From Spirogloea muscicola (lineage: Eukaryota; Streptophyta; Zygnematophyceae; Spirogloeales; Spirogloeaceae), in assembly GCA_009602725.1 (NCBI GenBank), contig WELB01000114.1:180120-209623 (forward strand): 29,504 bases of DNA, read 5' to 3'. Below, piece by piece: positions 21,701 to 29,504 of the stretch; positions within the stretch are counted from its first letter, which is position 1; the number at the start of each line of letters is the position of its first letter. A model generated the notes under the pieces. It had not been told where the DNA came from and did no database searches. It saw only the letters and a list, made by a program, of their open reading frames with translations. The position numbers were made by a program, and so were the translations under genes.

Positions 21701-24700
21701 CGCTCTGCCCAGAAAGCAAAACTGATTACATTCCCTGCTTAGACAACACAAAGGCCATCAAAGCTCTGAGATCCAGACACCATTTTCAACACAGGGAGCG
21801 ACATTGCCCTCCTCCTCAAGAGTTTGAGCGGTGCTTTGTGCCCCTGCCAGAAGACTACAAGCTCAGAATTGACTGGCCGGCCAGCCGGGATACGGTAGGC
21901 TTTTGCATTGCCTGTATCAGCAACCTTTCTGCGTATCTATGGCGAGGCCTTACAGTTGTTCCTGATTGCTTAGCTGGCAAGTAGACTGATGCAATCGTTG
22001 AGAGGTTTTTGCTGTGTCCTGCGTAAGAGGAGACTGGATATTCGATGCATTTGCTTTCTTTCAGTGGTTGTTACAGCACTGGCAATACTCCTTTCCACCT
22101 GCTTAATGTCAAAGACTAGCTTCTGTCCATGCTCTAGTCCCCACTGGGGTTGACTAGGTCAGCCCCAACTGTAGTGAAGGCACATGACGCGTGCTTCAAG
22201 AAGTTGCTTGAATGTGTGCAGATATGGTACAGCAATGTTCCTCACACCAAATTGGTTACTTACAAGAAGGATCAGAACTGGGTGAGGCAAAAAGGCGACA
22301 AGCTTGTTTTCCCGGGGGGGGGCACACAATTCAAATTTGGGGCAATGCACTACATCAACTTCATAGAAGAGGTACGTTACGTACGATGGTATGAAGATGG
22401 AAAAGACTTGGGGCAAGTGCGTTGTGCTGTGCACACACTTGTGATGTCTGTAGTTTCCATGTTATTTGTTGAAGGAGCCTACAGGGAGGATGAGCCATGT
22501 TGCAAGTGGTGCTATGCAGGTTCTCCCAGAGATACAGTGGGGCGAGAGGGTCTGCCAAGCGCTTGACATAGGCTGTGGAGTGGCTAGCTGGGGAGCCTAC
22601 TTGTTCAAGAAAGGTGTGACGACTATGTCAGTGGCCCCCAAGGATGAGCATGAAGCACAAGTGCAGTTTGCACTCGAACGGGGGGTGCCTGCGCTTCTAG
22701 GTGTCATGGGAACACAGCGACTCACTTTCCCAAGCAACTCCTATGACCTCATCCACTGTGCCCGGTGCAGAGTTGGCTGGCACCTGGACGGTGGGTCCAC
22801 ACTCTAACAATGAGCATTACTTATGCATAGCATTAAGCTACAAAGAGTGACGTAAATTGACTTGCAGAACGTCCCAGAGACAGGTCTCAAAGAACAAGCC
22901 AGGTTGAAGCTGTGCCGTGATCATTGCACATGTAGTTGTAGACCTTGACAGTGGTCCAGTCATTTGAATTCTCTTAATGCACTGGTAGTCAACTCAAGAC
23001 ATCAACTGTCCAGGTGGTATGCTGCTTGTGGAGCTTAACCGCATATTGCGACCGGGTGGCTACTTTGTGTGGTCTGCTACACCTGTATACAAAAGTGACA
23101 AGGCGGATACGGATGTCTGGAATGGTGAGGTGCAAAAAGACGTGGAAGTCTGGAAAGGTGCTATGATGAAGTTTTTGCCTTCTTGGCTGTTCCTTCTTAT
23201 TGTCGGCAGTGCTAAGATACTGAGATCTATGTGGACAGTACAATCTGATATTCACTGTCAATAGAAGCACTAGGTAGCTGCCAAGAGGTTGTTATGCACA
23301 AGCATGTCTTAGCTCTAGAAAATGAATGTGGAGTGCAGCCTTGGGCATATGGCTGCAAAGCAGCATGTCAATGCTTCTCCTCCTTGTCTTGTGTGTAGCT
23401 TAAAAGAAAGGCAAATGCAGTGGTCTTCGAGATACCTGACTCAATCTGGTGGTATTCTTTGTGGTAGCAATGTCGGACCTCACGTCCAAAATGTGTTGGA
23501 CCTTGGTCGCTTTGGAGAAAACCAATGCTGTTGGCGTCGCCATTTGGAAAAAGAGTGTCAACAATACCTGCTTGTATGATCGACCACAGGGCACTGAGCC
23601 TCCACTGTGTGATCCTGATGACAACCCTGATGCAGCCTGGTGAGGTCGCAATGTGCTATGTGCTCGGCCTCACAATTCCTCCTGCTTCACTGTCATGCCT
23701 AGGAAATTTGATGCTTGTCCTTGCGAGCTGCTTAGGCATGAAGCACTGGAAGTACTCGTCCTGCTCAATGCTGTATAAAATCAGATCCTTATCACAGACA
23801 AGACAATCTGGTAATCAGGATATTGCTACACGATAGATAGTTAATTTAGCGCTTTCCGGCCCCTTCAGACCTTGTCCTCTGTTTTCGGGCTGGCTTTTCA
23901 CAGCCTTCGCGGGCCCCCTTTGAATGAGCTTTTTCCTCTACTTGATAGAAGCATCCTATGTACTCCCAGGTATGTGCCAATGAACACCTGCCTGCACCGG
24001 ATCCCTGTGGAGGAGGGTTTGCGGGGCACTGAATGGCCACCTCCCAGGAAGGCCCGCTTGGCGGACCCCCCTGCTTGGCTTGCCAGTGTTGGCACTGGCA
24101 TTTATGGCCAGCCGGCTAGAGAGGACTGTCGACGGGACAAAAAACACTGGGCAAAAGTTGTCAACCGCTCGTACTCCATGGCTGCTATGGGCATAGTGTG
24201 GACGCATGTCCGCAACGTGATGGATATGCGAGCTGGTTATGGAGGGTATGTGTAGCATAGTGCCCTGTGTCATTCATTCTTTGTGATTGGAATGATTGAT
24301 TGATCAAGGTTTTGTCATGACAGTGTACACCTCTGTATTTCTGGTCACTCTATGTATATCACATTCTCTACCACATCCTTCTTTGGCTTTGCAGAGTGAT
24401 AATATAGAGGCCTTGCATTCTGCAGGTTTGCCGTGGCGCTCTCAAAGAGGCCAATGTGGGTAATGAATGTAGTGCCCACCAGCAGCCCCGACACGCTGTC
24501 CATCATCTTTGACCGTGGGCTGATTGGGGTGTACCACGATTGGTGCGAGTCCTTCAACACGTATCCTCGAACATATGACCTTCTTCACTGCGATCACGTC
24601 CTTTCCATTGACGCCCAAAGGTGACCATAGCTCCACTGTATATAATGTTGGCAACTCTGTATCTGAGGATTATCTCCTTTTTGTTTTTTGGAATACCAGC

Positions 24701-25071
24701 TTGACCATCGGTTGGAAGCTGGCAGTGATGGATTTCAGAACGTAATGTTGATGCACAGTCTTCCATTCTCTTTGGTCTAGCTAATCAACTCGCAGTCAAG
24801 AAGCTTGCAGAGCTTTTAGGAGCTGTGGTACCTGCTAAGCTCTGCTTTGCATTGGGCTGTGGCGTGCAGGTGTAAGATCTCCGACATAATGCTCGAGATG
24901 GATCGTATCCTGCGGCCAGGAGGTTATGCCATCATCCGTGACACAGTGGACGTCCTTATCAAGGCCAAGGCAATAGCTGCCGCCTTCCACTGGAACACAC
25001 TGCTGGAATACAACGAAGGGAAGGAGGGCTTCCTTGCAATTAACAAGACAATGTGGCGGCCGAAGGCCTGA
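18742..25071 (+). CDS. DUF248 (PMT/QUA2-like) SAM-dependent methyltransferase with acidic repeats
   Basis: Thirteen exons join in phase to 1165 aa: 18742-18805, 18982-19133, 19497-19718, 19851-21017, 21138-21363, 21605-21894, 22222-22371, 22520-22790, 23014-23124, 23468-23639, 23970-24245, 24426-24620 and 24870-25071 (TGA). The N-terminus is MTGKTSPTGRKLFASSS, then a membrane anchor at about residues 22-37 (ALCVALVVLGVWAF), typical of type II Golgi proteins. A Ser/Thr/Glu-rich stem and twelve 32-aa acidic repeats follow. The methyltransferase domain starts at about residue 650: YIPCLDN, HRERHCP, FPGGGTQF, the SAM-binding LDIGCGVASWGAYL (from about 772), APKDEHEAQVQFALERGVPA, LNRILRPGGYFVWS. 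The second half has NVMDMRAGYGGFAVAL, RGLIGVYHDWCESFNTYPRT and MDRILRPGGYAII. In land plants the family includes Golgi pectin (homogalacturonan) methyltransferase candidates. The algal substrate is unknown. The donor of exon 4 (21017|21018) is my choice because the same GACAAG|GT sequence recurs in the repeats. Confidence 0.92.
19881..21030 (+). repeat. coding minisatellite, 12 x 96 bp
   Basis: Twelve tandem units of 96 bases encode 32-aa repeats of the type GEAAGEALNEVPEPAGQS followed by VDGQGEDKVVEGGD. They lie inside exon 4 of the methyltransferase, between the membrane anchor and the catalytic domain. Units differ by scattered substitutions but not in length, so the frame is kept. The encoded region is strongly acidic and poor in hydrophobics, so it is probably a disordered stem. 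The last unit is split by the exon 4 donor. Confidence 0.95.
23852..23938 (+). mobile_element. hairpin-module copy inside intron 10 of the methyltransferase
   Basis: The sequence CGGCCCCTTCAGACCTTGTC, then TTTTCGGGCTGGCTTTTCACAGCC, matches the core of the 73-bp element. It continues into CCCCCTTTGAATGAGC, as in the 6.7 kb copy. It lies wholly inside the intron 23640-23969. CTACACGATAG on the left (from 23826) and CTACTTGATAG on the right (from 23938) form a possible imperfect target-site duplication. Confidence 0.65.
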
Positions 25072-25796
25072 GAGCCCTGCTTGGTGCATGGCTTAAGTCA
25101 ATGTGTCCATCCCCTTGTTCGTGAGACGACTGGAATATTGGTGCTGAGACCACTCTAGGAGACAGCCACTCGGAGTCCTAAGTCTGCGTGCATTGCTTTG
25201 TACAAGTAGTCGCACCCTTGGCCCACTTAGTGTGCCTCAATTCAGGTGCCCGCCTGTTAGTGATGCTTGTGAAGTGAGCCTCAAGCAGATTGCTCAGCAG
25301 CAAGGCGTGGCAGCATGCCCTGCTACTATTGCTATGCAGGACACAATGAAATTGAAGGTCTCTATGGCCATTTGATGTCGCATCCAGTGATGGAAGGTGA
25401 TCAGGAGCCACAGGCAGAGTCGAATCTGCATCGTGTAGCCACTCTCCGGCTGTGACATTGTGCAAGGCAACAGCAGGTGGTGCAGCCTCAGCTTTGCTAT
25501 AATGTTTGGGCTCAGATTTTGGTCGTCACCCACTCGCCTTTCATCCAAAGCCGGCCTCCGCATGTGAGTGGTCGTGGTGGCACGCAGGGCGCTGGGCTTG
25601 ATGCACTTGACTGCCGGAGGCTCGCCGGTCAGGGCTCAGCGAGTCAGGGGCTGGCGGAGTCCCTGATTTGACTTGGATTTCTATGGGTGAAGTAGGGGTA
25701 AGGGATTTGGGATGGAGGTTTGGAGTGCAGGCCTTCGGGGCACTACAGCAATGACAAGTAAGCACTGGGGATGGAGGGCTCCTTCGAAAGGAGGTG
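25072..25796. other. 3' flank of the methyltransferase, no gene recognised
   Basis: This begins with the presumed 3' UTR of the methyltransferase. Open frames on either strand are short and resemble nothing known. No RNA gene or tandem array is seen. The hairpin-module family begins just beyond it. Confidence 0.55.
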
Positions 25797-26040
25797 GTGG
25801 CTGTGAAAGGTCAGTCCCAACAATGGACAAGGAGTGGACAAGGTTTTTGTGAAAGCCCCGATAATGAATATGCACTAAGCACTCAGCAAAGACGTGGCTA
25901 TTACGAATTGCCACTGAGGACCCCCTGCTCAACAGCGGTTAGTCTGGATGGCTGGCAGCACATTCTTGGCTCTTCCATAAAAAAGCAAAGGCTGTGAAAA
26001 GCCAGCCCAAAAGGCTGGACGAGGCTGACAGAAGGTCCCA
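25797..26040 (-). mobile_element. two degenerate hairpin-module copies
   Basis: On the plus strand, GGCTGTGAAAGGTCAGTCCC with AATGGACAAGG (about 25798-25850) and AAAGGCTGTGAAAAGCCAGC with GGCTGGACGAGGCTGACAGAAGG (25987-26036) follow the pattern of the inverted module. The hairpin arms are GGCTG/CAGCC, weakened in the first copy. The intervening bases carry no recognisable gene. They are probably relics of minus-oriented LINE tails. Confidence 0.5.
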
Positions 26041-26270
26041 GCACGAAAGTGCAATTTTAGAAGGAAGCCAAGTTCGTATTAGAACAATGGGGGCCCTGAT
26101 TGTCTAGATTTTAAGGCAACGATATGTACAGATGTACATCACCTAACTGCTGAGCTGACCCGCTCAGCAATCACAATCAGCAAATAGAGATTGCTAACCA
26201 CTGCCCAAATTTCGGAGAGAGGATTTCTCAAGCTCTTCTGCCACCAATTAAAATACGGTCAAGAAAGAAG

Positions 26271-26338
26271 GCGCGGCCAGATTGACTGGTGGCTGTGAGA
26301 GGCCAGCCCAAAGGAATGGACAAGGTCTGAAGGAGCCG
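26271..26338 (-). mobile_element. near-full copy of the 73-bp hairpin element
   Basis: Read on the minus strand, this gives CTCCTTCAGACCTTGTCCAT, the GGGCTGG...CAGCC hairpin, CCACCAGTCAATCTGG and CCGCGCC. It therefore matches the whole 73-bp unit at 3308-3380 apart from a few substitutions and its last bases. The second stem CCAG...CTGG is conserved despite a T to C change in the loop. Confidence 0.75.
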
Positions 26339-26410
26339 GATGGTGCAGAAAGCAAGGTGCTAAGTGCTAAGACGGCAGCAAGGGGACTCTCAGTAAGCTC
26401 TAGTCAGTAG

Positions 26411-27080
26411 ATGCAAATCAGAACAGCTAGCAGGCGGACAGACGTCCAGCTTTCTGGTGCAAAGCATGAGCTCCGAGAGCTCCAAACTGCTCAAAGAGCT
26501 CAAGTGAGACCCGAAGGCCCCGTGGACATCGTTGGCCAGTGGGACGAGCTCGTCCTCCTTCCGTGCTGCAAACGAGCTTACACTGGAGCATCTCCGGAGT
26601 CTCCTCCAAGGAGATGCCAGGCTCGGCTCCTATCTGTTTCGTCTCTAGGAGCGTCTGAGTGGCTCCGCGCTTTGCCTCTGCATGCGGGCTTGCGGATTGA
26701 AAAGGCTTTTATTTGCGATGCTATGCGCCGCCGTCTTGGCTTAACATCCCTGTGCTTGGCAGGGTGACCCAATGTGAATGTGGGCGTATTGAGCACGATG
26801 CATTGCTCGTGGGTGACCACATGCTCAGGTGTGCCAAAGGCAGCGAGCGCACGGGCTCCCACAACCTCCTACGGGATGCGTTGTATGGCATCGTCAAGGA
26901 GGCGGGATATCAAGTGGCGTTGGAGAGCACCGGGGTGGTGCCCGTCCAACTCCTCAACGGGGTCCCTCGGCCGAAGCCTGTCGATCTGGTCGGCGTCCCC
27001 TTGGGAGCGGCTCCTCATGGACGTCGTCCTAACCGACGGCTTCCGGAAGAGTTCGCTTACTGCTGTCTCAGTCCTTAGCA
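26411..27080 (+). pseudogene. LINE reverse transcriptase C-terminal fragment, frameshifted
   Basis: This is the C-terminal part of a non-LTR retrotransposon reverse transcriptase protein, downstream of the polymerase domain, which is missing. GASEWLRALPLHAGLRI and MRRRLGLTSLCLAG are in one frame up to a stop near 26765. The reading then shifts to RVTQCECG, a Cys/His cluster CECGRIEHDALLVGDHMLRC, and RTGSHNLLRDALYGIVKEAG. A second shift near 27000 leads to RLLMDVVLTDG. This order (Cys/His knuckle, 'RxHxxLRDAL', then 'DVxxTD') is common in algal LINE proteins. At least two frameshifts make it non-functional. It is followed at once by a hairpin module, as expected for the element's 3' end. Confidence 0.7.
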
Positions 27081-27083
27081 CTC

Positions 27084-27156
27084 CGACTCCTTCAGACCTT
27101 GTCCATTGTTTTGGGCTGGCCTCTCCCAGCCACCAGTTAATCTGGCCGCGCTTGCT
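27084..27156 (+). mobile_element. 73-bp hairpin element, second copy
   Basis: This is nearly base-for-base identical to 3308-3380 (one obvious C/G difference in the spacer before the hairpin). The stem is GGCTGG 27114-27119 with CCAGCC 27126-27131. Its right end (CCGCGCTTGCT) is the same as in the 3.3 kb copy. GCTTCCGGAAGA occurs at 27039-27050 and again at 27154-27165, overlapping that right end. This suggests a direct repeat around a version extended at its 5' side. Confidence 0.8.
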
Positions 27157-27165
27157 TCCGGAAGA

Positions 27166-28060
27166 AGAAAGAAGAAGTGGCTCTCCCAACGGGGGCAAGG
27201 GCTGTGAGAAGCCAGCCCGAAAAGAATTGACAAGGTTCGAAGGGGCCAAACTACGAGCTAAGCAGCGACTGCGGGGCCTGAAGAGGCTATGGTAGAACGG
27301 GGGAGGATGGACCGCTTAGTAGTTACGAGTGAGGAGCCTCACATCCGACAGACTAGCTGCCGGTAAACTATCCCCCTGACGAAAACCGGAGGCCGCAGCG
27401 AGAGCACGGCCAGCACGCAGATGCAAAAAGAAGGAACAGAGTACGAGAACGGGGCCAGGGGAAGCGCTAAGAAGAAAAGCACAACAAGAAACAAAGCAGC
27501 TACGTATTACTCAGTAACCCCTGCTAAGCAGCCTCAGGTCAGAGATGATAGGCTCCTGGAGGTGGGTCCCCTGGCCAGAGCCAGAGGCAGCAGCGTGGGC
27601 TCTGCCGGCACGCAGGTGCAGCGCGCGGGCCATAGACCTCTGCAGCGAGACGGCCAAGCGCATCCGGTACACCTGCGCTAGCGACCCGGCTGCAGGAAAA
27701 TTTACTGGCTCCCCATGGAAGGGGCGGACGATGGCGTGGCGGGTGTGTTGGTTGAGCAGCTCGAGCCACCGAGCGCCCAACGCCCCATGCGTGTCGATAG
27801 CCAGCGGGAAGAACTCGTCTTCCCGCGGATGATCAGCATATTTGAGCTCCTTAGCTCGAACGGCGCAGGCTACCGCATACCCAGCCTTGATGGCACATTG
27901 GGCTGGGTGTGAGCGGTCTTATGCGTCTGTGGTCACCACGTCCAGGATAAGACGTGGCCCGCCGGCTTGTGGGGTGGCCACAAGGTCTACACGACGTGCG
28001 CGGAGACCGTCGGCCCTTTGCTGGAGCGGCATGAAGAAGGACCCCGTAACTTCTGAGACC
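27166..28060 (-). pseudogene. minus-strand LINE 3' end: reverse transcriptase C-terminus plus 3' UTR with hairpin
   Basis: Reading the minus strand from about 28060: MPLQQRADGLRARRVDLVAT, GGPRLILDVVTTDA, a TAA stop at 27919-27921, then in the same frame IKAGYAVACAVRAKELKYAD, REDEFFPLAIDTHGALGARW and LAQVYRMRLAVSLQRSMARA, with a final stop at 27511-27513. Apart from the single internal stop the frame is intact, so this is a fairly young copy. About 270 bases past the stop come the core CCTTGTCAATTCTTTT and the hairpin GGGCTG/CAGCCC (27248-27182). That ties the hairpin module to the LINE 3' UTR. The 5' part, including the polymerase domain, is missing: the copy is cut at about 28060, where an opposite-strand copy begins. 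Confidence 0.75.
27441..27606 (-). repeat. direct repeat, copy 1 (LINE tail)
   Basis: About 166 bases beginning GTACGAGAA and ending GGCTCTGCC closely match 28546-28712 (same orientation, few substitutions and small gaps). They cover the last codons and proximal 3' UTR of the minus-strand LINE. The shared core is CAGCTACGTATTACTCAGTA. Confidence 0.9.
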
Positions 28061-28500
28061 GGCTATGCCGTGAAGGTGGCCGAACAGAAGAAGTTGCACA
28101 AGGACAAGGACCACCCGGCGGGTGATACCTTTTACCCCCTGGCCACGGACATCCACGGGTGTTACGGCGGTCGGTGGTCCTCGTTACTTCGGCTGCTGGC
28201 ATCTCAGGCTGACCAGCGGCGCCGGGAACAGGGTGCAGCACTTCCTGGAGGCTCGGTGCCTTTGGGTCTTGTGTCCTGCTACCGCATGCGATTGTCTATG
28301 CCCCTCCAGCGCTCCCAAGCGCCGGTCGCGCCCTTGCAGCAGCCTCTGGCTTGCGCAGCGGGGTTGCTCTTCCTCCCCTCAGCTCATCTGACTTCCTACT
28401 GCTGACCCGGGGGTACTGAGAGCGCCCTGTCTGCCTAGCCTGTGGCTCCGTCAAGAACACCTGTATGCATCTGGCTGGCTTTCACAGCCGCTCTTTCAAT
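28050..28500 (+). pseudogene. plus-strand LINE 3' end: reverse transcriptase C-terminus plus hairpin
   Basis: The frame ending at 28405 reads GYAVKVAEQKKLHKDKDHPA, GDTFYPLATDIHGCYGGRW and CYRMRLSMPLQRSQ. This parallels the minus-strand copy's GYAV...K...DHP..D.FFPLA.D.HG....RW and YRMRL..SLQRS. It is clearly a diverged relative of the same protein tail. A GGGTACTGAG motif just past the stop is shared with the other copies. The hairpin GGCTGG-CTTTCA-CAGCC lies at 28473-28489, so again the module follows the coding tail. The 5' part is absent. Confidence 0.7.
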
Positions 28501-28545
28501 ATCAGAAGAAAGGGTCGCCCATTGAGGATAGCGGCTGTACGAGAA

Positions 28546-28964
28546 GTACGAGAAGGGGGCCAGGGGAAGCGCTAAGAAAAACAAGCACTACAAGAAGCAA
28601 AGCAGCTACGTATTACTCAGTAACCCCTGCTAAGCAGCCTCAGGTCAGAGAAGCTGTGCTCCTGGAAGTGGGTCCCCTGGCCAGCCCCAGAGGCAGCAGC
28701 GAGGGCTCTGCCTCTGGGTCTTGGCAGAGTGCCTCTTTCCCTGCAGCGGGCTACTCAGACCTGATGTTGCTCACTCGTGGGTACTGAGCTTCCCTCTGCA
28801 TCGTTTCTGTGTTCTGCAGTGTTTTGTAGTGTAGTCCTTTTTCCGGCTCCTCTTTCTTTGGCTTTGGACATTGTCCACTCTTTTTTGGGCTGGCTTTGCC
28901 AGCCCCTCTTCTCTATGGGCGCGCACTTCTTCTGCCGGCACGCAGGTGCAGCGTGCGGGCCATA
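28546..28964 (-). mobile_element. second minus-strand LINE tail, interrupted by a nested insertion
   Basis: Bases 28546-28712 repeat the LINE tail at 27441-27606. In that copy the sequence continues directly with TCTGCCGGCACGCAGGTGCA. Here the continuation is found only at 28931-28964 (34 bases, one mismatch). The two halves are separated by about 218 foreign bases. The bases (T)CTGCC occur at both edges of the interruption. Confidence 0.75.
28713..28930 (+). mobile_element. nested LINE 3' end with an 8-bp perfect hairpin
   Basis: These 218 bases split a minus-strand LINE tail. They contain CTCGTGGGTACTGAG, as just past the stop of the 28.4 kb copy. Next comes a T-rich 3' UTR, TTGGACATTGTCCACTC, then the best hairpin of the window: GGGCTGGC (28887-28894), loop TTT, GCCAGCCC (28898-28905). 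The short edge duplication TCTGCC (28707-28712, 28931-28936) fits insertion by target-primed reverse transcription of a heavily 5'-truncated copy. Confidence 0.65.
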
Positions 28965-29190
28965 ACATCAGCAGCCGCCTTCCGGGTGGTCCGCGTACTC
29001 GGCCTCGCTGCCACGAGCGGCGGGACGCACACGAGTCTCTATCCGTCCTAGTCAGCGCGACGGTGGAGGGACCGATCGTCGTTGGGAGCAGACCTGGAAT
29101 GCCGTTCATGTGGACGGCGGGAGGCTGGGGGGCCCAAGTGGGGATTGGGGAATGGGGGGTCAGTAACGTAGTCATAAATACACTGTACTG
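28965..29190. other. intergenic stretch, no gene recognised
   Basis: Following the LINE fragment, the open frames on both strands show no family I recognise. The frame from 28871 to 29386 runs through LINE relics and then GC-repetitive DNA, so it is not counted as a gene. Confidence 0.5.
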
Positions 29191-29204
29191 TGAGCCAGGC
29201 TTTC

Positions 29205-29400
29205 CCCGGGCGAGCCCCTGGCGGCGGCGACGGCGGCGGCGAAGGCGGCGGGAGCTGCGGCGGGAATTGCGGCGAGGAGCGGGCGGAGGAGCGGCGCAGG
29301 GAGAGCCGCGGGGGGCCCGGCGGCGCTTCTCGGCGCGCAGCGCGGGGCAGCCGCCGGCGGAGGCGCGCTGCGCGGGCCGGCGCTGAGAGGAGAGCCCTGC
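29205..29400. other. extremely GC-rich block
   Basis: This is a run of GGCGGC/GCGCGC-type sequence with frames open through Arg/Ala/Gly-rich translations. It could be a CpG-island-like 5' end of a gene beyond the right edge, or low-complexity DNA. Nothing in it is diagnostic. Confidence 0.5.
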
Positions 29401-29404
29401 CGGG

Positions 29405-29504
29405 GGGAGGAGAGCGAGAGAGAGAGCGAGAGAGAGAGAGGGAGAGGGAGAAGGAGAGGGAGAGGGAGAGGGAGAGGGAGAGGGAGAGGGAGAGGGAGAG
29501 GGAG
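29405..29504. repeat. purine simple repeat, (GA)n then (GGGAGA)n, at the right edge
   Basis: GAGAGA tracts pass into a regular hexanucleotide GGGAGA array that runs off the window. This mirrors the (CT)n tract at the left edge on the other strand. Confidence 0.95.

Noticed and set aside
27225-27245. GGTTCGAAG, resembling a tRNA B box, in the hairpin module
   Set aside because: Other copies read GGTCTGAAG, no A box or cloverleaf is found, and the motif lies at the wrong place for a tRNA-derived SINE head.
28871-29386. 171-codon ORF at the right edge
   Set aside because: It spans LINE relics and a GC-rich repeat block with low-complexity Arg/Ala translation.

Overview
The window is eukaryotic nuclear DNA, most likely from a green alga or another member of the green plant lineage. 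Coding sequence is cut into many short exons. One gene belongs to the plant-type DUF248 (PMT/QUA2-like) methyltransferase family. An intron carries degenerate TTTAGGG repeats, the plant/green-algal telomere motif. The species cannot be named from sequence alone. Both window edges run into simple pyrimidine/purine repeats, (CT)n at the left and (GGGAGA)n at the right, which looks like a contig bounded by assembly breaks.

Four genes could be read exon by exon, with reading phase carried across every intron. (1) About 288-2154, plus strand: 3' part of a MetX/homoserine O-acetyltransferase-like alpha/beta-hydrolase, six exons, its 5' end lost at the left edge. (2) 3939-5778, plus: a histidine phosphatase of the phosphoglycerate mutase-like superfamily, seven exons, 243 aa. 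(3) 17939-7297, minus: a complete clathrin heavy chain, 31 exons, 1699 aa. (4) 18742-25071, plus: a DUF248 S-adenosylmethionine-dependent methyltransferase, 13 exons, 1165 aa, with an N-terminal membrane anchor and twelve 32-aa acidic repeats. Genes 3 and 4 are head to head across about 800 bp. At least four of roughly 53 introns use GC-AG rather than GT-AG ends, more than usual.

The rest is gene-poor. From about 25.8 kb to 29.0 kb lies a nest of broken non-LTR (LINE) retrotransposon 3' ends in both orientations, including two reverse-transcriptase C-terminal regions head to head and a LINE tail inserted inside another LINE tail. Every LINE tail whose 3' flank can be followed carries a short stem-loop module (core TTGTCCAT...GGGCTGG...CCAGCC). 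The same module is scattered alone at about 3.3, 3.6, 6.7 and 23.9 kb. The 3.3 kb copy is only 73 bp long and is flanked by a perfect 17-bp direct repeat, as expected for a target-site duplication. The most novel point in the window is this possible hairpin-tailed LINE family that also produces tiny, extremely 5'-truncated or SINE-like insertions.

The genes do not form a pathway. Clathrin (membrane traffic) and the membrane-anchored methyltransferase (Golgi-type in plants) share a divergent promoter region, but a functional link is only speculation.
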